Source: Neelides folsomi | Lineage: Eukaryota > Arthropoda > Collembola > Neelipleona > Neelidae | Direction: 5' to 3' | DNA: 64,000 nucleotides | Assembly: GCA_034687125.1 (NCBI GenBank) | Contig: JAQGBZ010000198.1 | Coordinates: 1-64,000, forward strand | Shown: piece by piece, positions 35,601-49,155 of the stretch | Layout of the letters: every line of letters begins with the position of its first letter | Numbering within the stretch: the stretch's first letter is position 1 | Notes under the pieces: generated by a model | Seen by the model: only the letters and a program-made list of their open reading frames with translations | Told to the model about the DNA's origin: nothing | The model's database searches: none | Program-made: the position numbers and the translations under genes

Positions 35601-38600
35601 TTATAGCTTTAGATCTCCCACTCCACATTTTAAAAGCTTTTATCATGAACTATTAGGAGGAAATGTAAAAAAGTAGGAAGAGTTTTTTGTTTGGCATAAT
35701 ATTCCAAATATGCTCCGATATGACCTTTTGTCTGTCTGCTTAAAAATGATAAAGAATGGGGTTTCCTTTCTCTGGATTGACGTGTTAATCATACGAGCTT
35801 CCTTTATTTGGAAATAAACGTACACAAGTTATCAATTTTTATTGGACATTAAACTTAAACATCGTTCGATGGGTATTTTTTTCACTAATTTATTTTGTAA
35901 ACTCCAATTTCAATATTATTTTAGCTCAATATTGTTCGTAAACAGATATGAGTTTTTTATTCCTATTATTAAGTTCTGTATTACTTACATAAATATGTTT
36001 ATGAGACATACCATTATGCGACTTAAATAAACGAATGGGATTATCCTGTTAAATTCATTTCTATGTAGATGTCTTCATTAATTCCCTTACAATGAAATGG
36101 ATCTGTTTCTGGATTCAAAGTTCTGGAGTCTGAATATAAAATATGAAAATATCCCTAATGGGGTTTTTACTTCTATTCTGATATAACTAATTATAGTACA
36201 CATTAGTTCAAAAGTATTTTAAACGCAGTTAACTTTATAAATATACCACCATTATAGTCTTGCGGATCAGTATGATGTATTTGGTCAACACTCATATTCT
36301 TCCCCCAATGGAAAGAGTAATCTACCTCATAAATCTTTCTATTAGTAAAATAGACGAGGGATGGTCGTAAGCATCCGACAATGAAGAAAATGGATTGATG
36401 ATAATGGCATTAGGGCTCTTGATGGCCAAAGGGTTATCATTCATCCATCCCTATTATAGCATGTGGGAGTAAAGTCCTAATGGGATTCTCACCCAAAGCC
36501 CTTTCATCATTGAGTAATTGAATTGAATATTGTGTCCTCTGATAATCCGATATTGCTTTCTGATAGCAGCTTTTAATATTATTAAGGGTGATGGTTGGAA
36601 TTGATTGGTTCATCGGACGGCCTTTAGCTTATCCTCTAAAGTACAGTACAGTATTATTACAAACAGATCTGTGGATTCATTTCCTATAATTCTCAGTGCT
36701 GGTTTAAGATTTAAAAGTAATTCCTATAAAAATCCTTATTACTTGTGTTATACGTATTGCTATAAGTAAAAATGGGGGTTAAGCTTTTCTCTGCCTATTT
36801 ATGTATATAAAATTGGGAAGATTCAAAGACGAGCTTTTGGTAACCACAAAGTCGTCAATTATATTTCCTATCATGATGATATCAAAAGCCACATGTAGCC
36901 TCTCATGTTCTCCTTACGCCTTCACCAAAAGGGACAAGGAGGGCAATGATGTATGTAAAAGTAGACTGGGACGCGGATGGGGCCTCTCGTATATTTACAC
37001 TCAAAAACTTGTTATTGTGAGTGGAGCTGAAATGTTCAGATACTTATGTACTTATGGATGTGGTTCTCCAGCAGAGAGAAAACCTCCTGACCCAATGGAA
37101 ATAATGATGCGTGCAAAGTCAGATCATCCCATCGGTCCTCTCGCCACTACCCGGTCACTCCCTTCGACTTCTTCCTTCAAATCTTTGAAGAAGAAGAATA
37201 ATGAGAAAGGGAAAAGATAGGGCTCTCATGGAGGAATCTCATGAGGCATTTCCTTGTGTGGGATTCCTCCATCGATTCATTGTCCGTTGTAACAAACCGA
37301 GTGATTCCACTTGAGTAGCCCTCATAGAATTCCATTCAATCCCATGTTTCGGCTCCTAGTGAAGGTGAAGGTGTGGTGGTGGGCACCCAAGGAGACACAA
37401 AGGAAGGCCCTTTTTCCACCTAATCTTCAACAATCAGGACAGGTTTTCACTTAAGAGGAGTGAGAATTGGCTCCGAGACCAAATCCTCATCCAGCCCATT
37501 TCCGGTGGAGAATGGGAAGGAAAAAACCGTAAAACCCGATCAAACACTTGTACCCAGGATAGGACCCTTCTCCTACACATTTATTATCCAGGACCCAGCA
37601 TCTGATTACAAGTTCCACACAAATGTGTTTAAAAGGGAGTATTAAAATCGTATGATAATAAGTGGGAGGATTCCGGTCCGGATATCCGTCTGTCAATTAT
37701 TGAATCTCTTCCTCCGGACGGGGAGTATCTCCTCGATTCTTGATAAAAAGGCAAATCTATAGATATGAACCGAACCTGAACGTACGCTGATTATTTTTTC
37801 AAGCTTTTCACTTAATTCCTCTCTTTCGAATGAAATCATTGAATGGAAACATGACTCGAAAGGTAATTAACAATTTAATTTACCACTCACTTAATGCTTT
37901 GTAAAACTCTGTATTGTTGACTGTAATTACACCTAACAGAGTCTCATCGCATCCTTTGTACATCTATACTCCTACGCTTTTAGTATATCCTAGCTCATCT
38001 TCTTATTGTGGTATATCTTATGTTGTTATGTTAGGTACGGTATACGGATATCGCCGTTTGATAGGATTGACAGGATGATCATGGATGAATGTTAAAATGA
38101 AAAAATGTAAAAAAAATTCCAATTAGTGAACTGCATGGAATTTTCTCAACATCCTACATGAATATTTTTACTCATTGTTCTTTATAACCGTTTCAATTAT
38201 TTATGAAATGGAGAGGATGTTTTACAATTGATGGAAGTGGAGCGGTGTGTGTGGTTTATTTTCACACCCTCACAAGCTTGTCGGCGGTTGCAAAAGGGGC
38301 ATTCTTATACGCAATGATTGCGGACCCATTCTCTTATTTTATTATACACACACTCTTCTTATATAATAGATTACATTATCCGCATCCTGCGATGAAACCT
38401 AATGACATTTCCTTGCATTACATTCAGTTCCTCTCTGGGTTCGAGAGTGACTTGTCTAACATACCTAACGTGACCCTGTGCGAAAAAACAAAAAGATTTT
38501 TTCCCTTCATTGAGACATATGTATATGGATTAACTGTTCAAATTCCCGAGAACTTGTAAATTACTCGTAATTACTTTAAATTGCTTCTTTTAAGAGTCAA

Positions 38601-41600
38601 ATAAGGGGTTTTCTTACTTAACCAAGTTGTGCTTTACAAAATCCGTATTTATTAGCACAAAAGAATTTTTCTTCATTCATTCATCTTTCGCCTCTTACTA
38701 AGTGAAGACATCGAGGGTTTACAAGTTCATATTTGTCTTGATAATTTAATAATAATTTTCAATGCACATATTTGTGTCAAAATTAGGATAAGTACCAAGT
38801 TTGAATTTCAAGTATCATATTAATTTGAACGCTCTTCAAGGAAAAGATACATGAGCCGGTCACGTACTTACTAGAATTTTTTGAAATTATAAAAACAAAT
38901 AGGCAAGTGGTTCTTAATTCTATTAACAACTCTCTCGACTCGAGGTGAAGGAGTCATTTTAAATATGAGTGTTCGGGTGATTCAGTCGAGTTCTTCAGAC
39001 AGTTTAAGAAAGGTGAGACATTTCAAGTAATTTTTAAACTCATGACAAACTTAAAAGAATTATATTCATAAAAGTTCTTGGAAGGTCTTTTGGTCATTTC
39101 CCAAACATTTTTAGAGTGACGAAGAGTTGTCTGCTTCTATTCGGATAAAGATATAAATATACTAATTGTGGGTATAGGGAATGTGTGGAGTCGGGAGCCT
39201 TTATGGGGAATAAAATAGGGCAACTGTGATAACACTGGAGCCAAAGAACACCAGCCTTATTTATCCTTCATTTGGGTCTCTTGCCTTTCCTATCCTCCAT
39301 ATGGCACGAGTTCGGAAATTGAGACTTCCCTTTGGTAAAGCTCTCATGGAAAGTACTTAATGTTTCAACTATTTTTTGCAATACAAGGCTTGAAAATTTC
39401 ACTGGAACAGAGTCAAAAATAACATTGTTAGAATAAGCCACTACTTCCAAACAAAATTAAAAGTTATTCATTACATGCTCATGTTATTTTTTAATTTAAA
39501 GCAAATTAAGACTCAACCGTTTCTTCGTTTCTTAAAAATGCAAAGGAAACTTCGCAGTTTGGTAAATTTCTCTAAAATTAATTTTATTATGCCAAAGCCC
39601 TATGATTTAAATTTAAATAGCATTCAATTTCTTGAGACTCATAAAGGAAATTGTATGGAAAATGTGCGAATTTCAATCGACTGGCTATAACTGGCTGAAT
39701 AGACAGATATTCGCATAAAGGTCAAAAGTTGTCTCATAAATTTGGCCAATACTCCGTTGGTATTTAAATCCTTGTGGATTTTACATCATTTTTCTATTTT
39801 ACTTTTGAACTCTTCAATTTGCATGTTGAGATAAAATAACTCAATTCTCACCATTTTCTTATTCACTAGGGTTAATTGCTCCTCTAGTCATTCATCTCAT
39901 GTTGTGTCTTACTCAACATTCTGTGAATACATTTCCCAAACATGACTGAATCCCATCCATTCATCCGTTTGTCCGCTGGCTCGTATAAACTTTTTGCTAT
40001 ACATACCATCTTTAAAATATACATATTGAAGTACGTATTATAATTCATTCAAAGTGGCTACTCAGAAGCTGTATAGCTTAACATATACAAATTGTCTAAC
40101 TATGTATTCCCAAACGGGATATCGACATGTGTCTTTCTTCTCGGACTTCAAACTTTATATTCTTGTATCCCTTGAACCTTTCCGTTCATTTGTAAAACAG
40201 TAGGCACACATGTATAGTGAATAAACTGACTGAATAAGCGAGGTTTTTGTATACCAATATGTACATACGTTGTATATCGTAGCCAAAGCCGGTTCTTCCA
40301 TTGAAGACTTCCGTCCGGAGAAATGGAGAAAGGATGTTGGGAGCTACCATGCGGGAAGCGGACGGGATTTTTAAATCAGGGCTCCACACATATGGACCTC
40401 ACCAAATCTTTTGCTCTTGAAACCAAAGGCTGGGCTTTAAGGGCCCCGTTGAGTAAAAAACGGGCCGAGGGAAGACAAACATCTGTTTTCCATGTAAGGA
40501 TGTATCTCCTCTTCAAGTTGAAGTTTATTTCTTTTTAAGTGCTCGTTTCGGGCAGAGACAGAGATATATTCATCGTTGCTTCCTCTGGTCAAATCCCCAT
40601 CTTCCCCCCGAGATCTGAGCTGAGATGATTCCCCCGGGTGTCAAGATAAAGATGATGGGCATATGGGAATTTTTAAACACACACGAGAGCAGTCGGATCC
40701 ATATTGACATTGACTCGTGCCCCTGACTTCTCATTCAAACACTCAACATATTTAACTTATTAAAATTATCTTTATTGTAGAAAAAATTCTGTATATTTAC
40801 AAACTTCCTACATTGGATCCTTTATGATTTATGAATGACCCAATTGAGTTCAAAATATACAAAAACAGCATTTGTTTGGATCACACCATTATTTATTTGT
40901 AGTGGATTAAAAGGTCATGAAATCGGGTACAATTTTTATTAAATATAACATTGACACAAAAACAGATAAAAATGACCTTTTTGAAATGGTTTCAGTAAAC
41001 AATTCCATATGTCCGAAACAGTAGGGTGTATTGTAATGTTTTATTTAAACATCGTTTTTGGCTCGACAGCAAAGGACGAGAAACATTGAAAAGAATTATT
41101 TTATTCCCATCTTGAAAATTATTTCTCCCCGTTTGTCTCGTCGTAATTGCGCTAAATTGAGCTCATCATTCCCGTGTCTCTATTAAGTCTATGATGATGA
41201 TAAAAAAGGGCCCTTTCGTTTCTCATTTTCAATTTGAGCACACGGTGGGGAGATGAAGTGGAGAAGTGTTCGAGATCGTCCCTTCTTTTTATAATGACCC
41301 TTTGTCGACCATTACACACTTCCCCACTGTGGAGCTTCAATGCTCCTCATCTTTTCCTCATTACGAGTGTCTCTCACGTCCTCACCGAATCTGTAAGATA
41401 GAGAGGGAGGTTCTTTCATCCATTATTTCACATAAAGGGGATTAAAGGCATAATCAGAAGGAGTCTGTTTAAATGAGAGAAGAAGATGCGTCGAAGGGCT
41501 GTGGTTGACCGACTCCGTGTTTAATGGATTCTCTCCCCTTACCCAGCCCTTCCAGCGGGCAATGCATGCGACTCCAATTACCACTTCCGGTCCTCCCTTT

Positions 41601-44600
41601 CATCAAATTGTCCTTCGTCCCGGACATCAATCTTTTACATACATTTTTTTCATTTTTAAAGAGCTAAAGCATGTCCTGTATTAAATTGTGAAAATTGTGA
41701 ACTTATGGATAAATAAGGATACCTAAATACAATGTATCATTTGTAATTTAAAATAGTAATTGACCTATTGATGATAATACTGATTTTACTAAACAAACTA
41801 AACAATCATAATTTGAATATAAATGCATATTATGTTATCTGTGTATTATTTTATGTGGATTTATAAATATTGTAAAAATATAAACTTTTATAATTTTTAA
41901 ATGATAAAGAGCATGCTGGTAATGAGAGAACATAATATATCTCGTGTTTTCAATAACCTGCAATCAAATGCAGATTTAACAGCTTTCATCTCGTTGAAGA
42001 TTGATGCACATTAGAATGGCTTATGAATTATGATTGTGTGGGCTCAAAATGCTTATGAAATACCGTCAGATTCGTACTTGTTTTTTATTGCTAGGTTTAA
42101 AGTAAAACAACAAAAACAACCAGTAGATAAGTATAAATAATATGTATACTTATGCGGACAATTTGCGGCACGGAATTAAACCTCCCTTGGCCGAAAGTAA
42201 GTCTTTAGCCTCAAAACAATAATGGACTTTTACTTTTATGGTAAAAAGAAAAACTAATGTTTTAGTAAAGCCATTAAAATGAACGATCAAAATATGTAAC
42301 TAGCATTAAGTATACGTATAAGTAGTAACTACAATCGTATTTACGAGAAGCTTACACAAGTGGATATGACATGACATGAGAAGTTTCGGACTCGCACAAA
42401 AGCATTCACTTTCAAAGAGTGTGTAGGAGCCGTAGAGAAGGTGTGGCCGGTTTTGTTTCCGGTTCGAATGCCAGAGCAGAGGTTCGAGGACACGATAATA
42501 ATTATTTGAGTCTCTCCTATCATTTTTTTCCCATTTGCGTTGACTGCTACTAACAATGCATAAATACCTACATATAAGAAATCATCTCATATGGAATGGA
42601 ATGAGGAGTTATTTGATTTTTAGCCAACCGAGAACTATTCCTTGACATCTTAACAAAGGGAGTTCACTCTTGTAATCTCCTCAACTCACAATGCTTTTAG
42701 TTAGTTCTTACGAGATTCTGTCTGAGCTGAATGAGACATGGAATTAAAGAGATTATTATACATGCATGCATGGATAATATGCATTGGATAATATTACAAT
42801 TATCCGTTCTTCTTCACATCTCCTTGCGTCTGGTGATCTTTTTTTTCTTCTGGAAATGAAAGAAAGTGAAGGGGTCTTCCTCTACGCGTCAATTCACGTG
42901 AAGGAACTGAAGACCCTTAAAAATATTACAAAGAGGAAAAATGAGGATCAATGAATGAAATGAGCCTCATTTGCATTTATTTCCAAACATATTAGCCTCA
43001 TGGACATGGATCAAATAAATAGTAAATATATTGATGCATAAATAACTACAGACAACTGATCAAGGTCTTAGATTGTACTTGTTTTTACTCTCCACTCAAT
43101 TAACGTATTGGTTAATATACGACTCAAATGTGGCCGAGGGTGGAAAAAATCTTCATTCCGGATCCAGTGTAAAAATTCAATTTAATTTATCTGCGCAATA
43201 ACTTTAACTGTACTCGCTAACGACGGTGAGGAATGAACATATTTGGACATCAATACCAACTTTTGGATCAAGTTGAGTATTTTGCAAATAAGTACGTTCT
43301 CGTTCCTCTAAGCACTTTTTATGAGTGTAAAGACGTCAAAGTTGGACATGGTTTACGCAACTTTTTTTCCCACTCTCACTTTGTTTTCGAGTGATTTAGA
43401 GAAATTCCAATCCACTCGCATGTCCCATAATAATTTAATTCTCAAATTAAGTAAAATGGTCTTCACCTTATCGTTAGTTCTTGACAAAGTACTTTTAGAT
43501 ATATGGTAAAGAAAATGACAATAAAATCCAAGACTGATGAGAAATAAACACGCTTAATTAAGAAACAAGAACTGGCTGTTACTTAAAAGACCTAAGTTCC
43601 AATTGTGGTTTATTTTCCTCTCAACTCGTCCTTCCTCGAGGCAATCAAAGTCCCTTCAGATCTAATTCTAAGAACATCTGGTATACACGTAATGATGGTT
43701 ATCAGTGGAGGGATTAGTAAGTCAACAAGGCCTCGGGCAAATCTCCGGATTTACCTTCTCTCTCGTTCCTTGAGAAGAAGAACGAAGGAGAGTCTTTATA
43801 AGCTGAGGCATTTGCTTCTCACACTTCGAGGTTCCTGTTAGGAGGAACTTCCATTCTTAAATTCTTATCCTTTTCATGAATGATCGTTACGTTACAAAGC
43901 CCATTCAATGTGTTCAATCACCCACAAGGAGTTTTGAGCTTTTAAAATTTAATATCAACGATTCATTCAATTCCAGGTCCCAATGCGGATTTATGCAGCG
44001 TGTCTCCGACAGGATATTCAGTACAAGACTGTTGGGGTGACCCCAGTCACAACAAGTGAAGAAGTCATCACCTCCGTTTTGAACAAGTGCAAGGTCCGCT
44101 TCAAGGATCCGCGTCTTTTCTACCTTACTATGGAAGTAGAGTTCAGAGGTCCAAACGGTAATTCAAATTTAACCATAACCTCTATTTATGTAGAATGATG
44201 TGTGTACTTTAGGTGTAGTTAAACGAAAAATTCTGTTCCGTTTTCATTTTTAAATCATTTCCATTTTCTAAATTGTAATTCCCTGTCGGAACATCTTCAC
44301 TTAATTATAATGAACAATATATAATTATATAAAACAATACCATATTTGTATACAAGCTGTCCAATTTAAGTCTTTAATTATATTGTACACATTTTATTAC
44401 TTTCTCTCCTAAATACAAAATAACTCCTCGTAGTACATGTATAAATTTTAGGTACAGATGTTTATGGTTGTAAATTGTAAAAACGAGGTTGGGATGCGGA
44501 ACTTCATTTTTAAACAAACTTTTAATTTTCAACTTATTTCATGCTGAATTAACACGAGGGTGAAGTTTAGGAATAGGCAATAGGCAATGTTGAATGGAAA

Positions 44601-45958
44601 TGTACTCAATTTTAACTACAATTTCTAATATTTGTTGATGTTTAAATAATAATAGTAAATATTAAAAATATCGGTATATAAATATCCCATCATTCAAATT
44701 GTCAGTTTAAATGGGAGTTTATTCCTTTTAAGCGAGTCCCATAAGTTACAATTTACATTAGGGCAAGGCGAATTCCACATTCGTAAATTGAGTTTTTTTA
44801 TTCCAATGGCGGCGATGACAGTGAATCTAATCCCTTTTACTATTCATTTATCCACAGGAACGACGAAGGCTGCCATTAAGCTTGAGGACAATGCGACACC
44901 CCTGCAGCTGCAAGAGTGCTATCCGAAAGGACAAGCCAAGTTCTGTATACAAATGAAGCGAGGCTCTCTAGTCAGGATCTACGACGGGTCTAACACTGCA
45001 GGCGTACGGATAAAACAATGAATCTTTTACTATTCAATTAAATCAGTCCCATAAATATTTCACAGTGAGTTCAAAGCCCAACTTGATATTTATAGTGGCA
45101 GTATAAGAGCATTATGATCTCAGAGAAGACGAATGCTGGTGAGCTTATTGACATCCTTTTCCGATACAATACGAGCACTTCATCGAGCAGAAACTATTTG
45201 GATGAATTGTCCTTTTATTCATTACACATTGTAAGTTTATTTGTCTAGACTTTTTTTTATTTCCTCGTTAAATTGATTAGAATTATTTTAGAGAATTTAA
45301 ACTTCATTTTTAAATCAAACTATAGGAAGTTAATGATTGGAAGAGACAATTGGACTGGGAAGAAAACGTGTTTTCCATCCAAGAGGAGGCAAATCGTTGG
45401 GGTGAAAGTCGGCTCACGCTTTATCAAACAGGAGGAGGAATTCCACCTCCAGGTCTTTTCTCATCAACATCCACAACATCCTTGTACGACAATGTCCCTT
45501 CCCAGTCAACATCATCCTCGACACTCTCTATTGCAAATGGAAGCCCTGAAACCATCACGGTAAGATAAAACTTCAAGAAAACTCCTTTCTCATCTGAACC
45601 ATTTATGAATTGAAATTCCTTCTAATTTATATTCTCTATAAACGTATACTTATTTAATCTCTAGCTAATAAATTAAAAATGAATTTTCATAAATCCATTA
45701 TGAAACTTATAGAAATCGTGCAAATTGTTGCAGGGCGGATTTTGGCAGAGGAGAAGAAGCAAAAGCCTTTCATCTGAAAGTCCCCAGTCCCGATTTTCAA
45801 CGTCGACAATGGGAGACGAAGAAGAATACATCTTTGAAAATCCTCCTCCTCCTCTTCTTCCTTCGCCAGGAGCTCTTGAAGATCAGTTTGGGAAGTTGAG
45901 AATTTACCAGAAGGCCAAGGAGAGAAATTACGAGTTCTCTGAAGCTTTTTTTGTCTAA
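32671..45958 (+). CDS. Tandem Ras-association (RA) domain protein
   Basis: RA domains bind GTP-loaded Ras or Rap GTPases, so this is probably a small-GTPase effector or adaptor. The six plus-strand exons are 32671-32931, 43977-44157, 44858-45003, 45102-45230, 45326-45559 and 45734-45958, totalling 391 residues with consistent phases. An in-frame TGA lies shortly before the ATG. Residues 1-87 are serine-rich low complexity. RA1 starts about residue 90 (MRIYAACLRQDIQYKTVGV) and ends near 180 with the usual FCIQMKRG strand. RA2 starts at SLVRIYDGS, about 182, and includes YKSIMISEKTNAGELIDIL. The tail has PPPPLLPSP and ends AFFV, which could be a class II PDZ ligand. The exon 3 donor (GTACGG) is unusual, and the 11-kb first intron could hide another exon. 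I do not recognise a named orthologue. Confidence 0.82.
32932..43976. other. 11-kb first intron of the RA-domain gene; no convincing gene inside
   Basis: Exon 1 ends and exon 2 begins in phase 0, so the intron is inferred from compatibility. The longest internal frames are 36801-37220 plus (139 codons, with CGSPAERKPPDP and a lysine-rich end) and 38203-38559 plus (118 codons, partly hydrophobic). Neither shows a known motif or good splice sites. A 69-codon minus frame at 33729-33520 is similar. An alternative promoter or enhancers could lie here, but I see no specific element. Confidence 0.45.
44158..44857. other. RA-gene intron 2; featureless
   Basis: AT-rich 700-nt intron splitting a glycine codon (phase 1). 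It has a clean GTAATT donor and a CCACAG acceptor and no other recognisable content. Confidence 0.6.
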
Positions 45959-48792
45959 AAACTTACCAAGTCAAAGAAACGATTAACTTTACATACTTAA
46001 TGTCCATTAACTTAAAAATGAGTTATTTTCATTAAGTTGTATAACATGAGGTTCATAGGCGTCTAAGTCTTCGATGTACAAAACGGATTGCATAATATTA
46101 TGTTATACATAATAAATATACATAATTTATAAAATTTAAATTATAAAATGTATTTACTCTCGTAAATATTTATTATACACAATTAAAGTAAAACACATGC
46201 ATTTTCGGTTTATGAAATAACTTTGAAGTTTATAGCTCTTTAAACTTGCTGCTTGTCACCATTTTTAATAGAATGTTAAAGGGGTTGAAAATATTCATGT
46301 CAATGTACAATGAACCAAAATTTAAAAATGGCCAAAGAAAAATATTGATTTAGAATTTTAAAAGAAATACAATCACAATAATTTTTATATGAGGAAGAGT
46401 GGGGAAGATAAACCTTGTCTACGGCTAAAGATTTGAATGAATATAAAATATTTATTGTTATTATATAATTAAGTTAAGTTATTTAGTTCTAAATCCTATT
46501 TTAGATAGGAAAAGTAGACGTTAATTTTTTGTTATTCGCAAGCACAATAAAAATTGGTAATTATATCAAATTTTTATACAAATAATTATTAATATCGATT
46601 ATAATTAATACATAATTATAATGACGGATTTTTAAACTTAAGTAAGAATTAAATGTATCAGAATTTCCAATTGAATGGATTTATACAAATATAAAATCAT
46701 GACGTTGTTATTTCTATAATAATAATTTTATATAAATATGGCAAAAATGAAATAGGTGTGCATCAATTAAAATTAATTAAATTATGAAGTTTTGAAATCT
46801 TAATAAAATCTGTTTAACCGTGTTCAAGTTTATTAATTCTATTAGGTAAGCAATACAATAAACTTTTTGTCATTATTTACTTACCGTTGATTGAAGAAAT
46901 TGAAGGAACGTAAAATAAAGAGAAAGTTTTAATTCAGCAAAGTTTTGTTTATTATTTTATATTAATTAAGTTTGTTTTAATTACAAATGCGGTAGATGAG
47001 TGGTCTAGAGGAATTCATTATTTTTCTTAATTAAGTTTCATTTTGACTCTCAATTCATCAGCTCACGCGCTCGCAAATTAATCCAGTCAGTCAATTGAAT
47101 TTTTTTTGAAATGGGAGGATTCGTCATCTCAATGTCAGTTAAACTCATAAACATTATCTTTATGCATTTACACATGAGGAAGATCTTTCGGCAAATAACC
47201 GTTTTAAATCGGTGTTAATTAACCACAACTTGTAATTTAAACTGGATAGTAAAGTATGAGGCGGCAGTTACACAGGATTTACAGAATAATACAATTTTAT
47301 ACAATTTAACAGTGGATCGTTTGCGTTTAAAAGGCAGGTTCGAATTTTTGTCTTCAATCGTAACTTATTTGTAGAGTTTGTTAAACGTTAAGTATGAGAA
47401 GCTATCGTTAAGAGTAAAAGTTTATTTATGAATAAGGTACAGAGTTGAATGTTTAACAAAATTCAATTTGTTCTTTTTTGCATCTTATTACACATCATTA
47501 GTAATAAATTCTTCAAGAGCTTTTTTTTCTTTGTGAGTGTGTCTTGATACGCATTTTTTGTATTTATCATGTTTGAAAACAAATCGACTCATTGAACGTG
47601 AAAGAGAACTTATCATTTTTTGTAAATTATTTTCTCTTCATGTGACGTGAGCTTGTGACTATAAAGAGCTAATGAATGGATTTATTCTAAGTTTATTTAT
47701 TTCATTTTTAATTTTATTATGTTTGTATTTAATATTTACATCAGATTGTGTCAAGTCAATCCTCGTATTAAACTTCTAATTTTTAGAGTAGTTGACGTTC
47801 TTGTGGTTGAATGAGATTGTTCGTAAAAGTTAATTAATGTACGTGTTATTTATATAATAATAAGTTTAATAAGAATGTGAGAATGGGTGAGAGTTTTTCC
47901 TTATTTTAATTTCCATATTATTCACCTTGCTAAGATTTTAGATAAATCAAATGGTTGGATTTTTCCTTGAAAAAAATTTTGAGATTCCAAAATTCCATTC
48001 ATTCTTGTAACTAAAAAGTCGAGGGAGAAAAACCCCAATCATGTAAACGTTCCTTTTCATCCTCGTCATTTTCATCAAGTTCATATTCATATCAGTATCA
48101 TTATTGAGGCACAAAAGTTTCTTATAAGTTTAGTTATAAGGTGAGAGAGTAACGTTTTTGGTAAATTCCAACACATAACAGTTCCTTCAAAAGTTTTTTT
48201 TAAAGAAATAAAACTCCTAATATTCGGATAAGCGTTTTTTGAAAAAATCCTTCTCCGTCTTTTTAGAGGAGAAAATATTAAATGACATGTTTATTTTTAA
48301 AAAATTCCCCTTTACGATTCCTTTTTATATCGTCAATTTAACTTAATTACTCCTATAGTAAAGAATAGCCGTTTTAACGAGGAGTAGTAACAAAGAACGA
48401 TAAACGTGGGACTGGAGAGTAAGAAGATCCGATGGAACAATAAAATTAACCATATGATGAGAAAAAACTTTTATACACACAACTTGTATGCAAAGGATCA
48501 AATCGTACAAATACATACTGTATAGTAATTTTTACACAAGTATATAATTAATATTAATTGTTGTAAAAGCTTCTTCCTCCTCCTGACCTCTCTAAGATTA
48601 CAACATACATTTATTTACATCATAATATAAATTGGAGTAGAATTCAAAGGCTTGCCAGTAGCGGAGAGAGATTGGTTTGGATACACATTAAAAAACGAGA
48701 GTTTCTCCAGGAATAATGTAAAATTTGCCCCTAAGTTCACAGATTCTTTTACGTATGTAATTCTTAAGTTTTTTTTATAGTATATGTAGTCA
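45959..48792. other. 3' UTR of the RA gene, then AT-rich intergenic DNA
   Basis: After the TAA the sequence becomes very AT-rich. An AATAAA at 46111-46116, about 150 nt past the stop, is a reasonable poly(A) signal. The stretch from 46,200 to 48,600 holds no open frame with support. On the opposite strand, AATAAA at 48615-48610 could serve the calcium channel beta gene, which converges on this region. Confidence 0.5.
46111..46116 (+). terminator. Candidate poly(A) signal for the RA-domain gene
   Basis: First canonical AATAAA after the stop at 45958. The region is AT-rich, so chance occurrence is likely enough to keep confidence moderate. Confidence 0.4.
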
Positions 48793-49155
48793 AGTAAAGG
48801 CACCTATGACGAAGAAGAACTTCCTCCCGCGGTCGATGTCGGTTGAACGAAGTGGGTGAGGGCGAGGGTGCCCTGCGAGACGGTTGTGGCTAGCTAGCGT
48901 GAGGCTATACAGTAATATAATATTTAATGATAATACTCCTACAATCTGAATGTATCGGATGAGGTGGCAGGCTACTCTAGGGTCAATGAGAAACAGAGGT
49001 TGGTCTTCGGTTGTCTTTCGTCCCCGGGAGCCTTCGTAAATCACAAAGTTCGGCCGAAGCGAGGCTTGGTCGCGCTCAGATCGCGTTGAGCTGAAGCTGT
49101 TGGGTCCGCCGTGAGGGAGGGTGCGGCGGGTAATCGTCCCGCTCCCGGAAGTCCC
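48793..49155 (-). other. GC-rich block after the calcium channel beta stop with a long overlapping frame
   Basis: The +1 frame relative to the channel gene is open from about 49,155, inside the last exon, down to 48,793. It includes IYEGSRGRKTTEDQPLFLI and ACHLIRYIQIV. A GTAGGA donor follows the ATT codon, and a later acceptor (near 48,890) leads to a frame that reads TTVSQGTLALTHF and ends in a serine run and stop. Base composition stays as high as in the exons and then drops sharply. This could be an alternative C-terminus or simply a GC-rich 3' UTR; no domain is recognisable. Confidence 0.3.

Noticed and set aside
36801-37220. 139-codon plus-strand ORF in the RA-gene intron
   Set aside because: No domain, no in-frame splice partner, and AT-rich flanks make chance likely; left as an intron note.
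38203-38559. 118-codon plus-strand ORF in the RA-gene intron
   Set aside because: It has an ATG but no motif, splice context or composition change; chance is the simpler reading.
42455-42475. GGTTCGAA box suggesting a tRNA gene
   Set aside because: The spacing to any A-box-like sequence is wrong, and no cloverleaf arms can be drawn around it.
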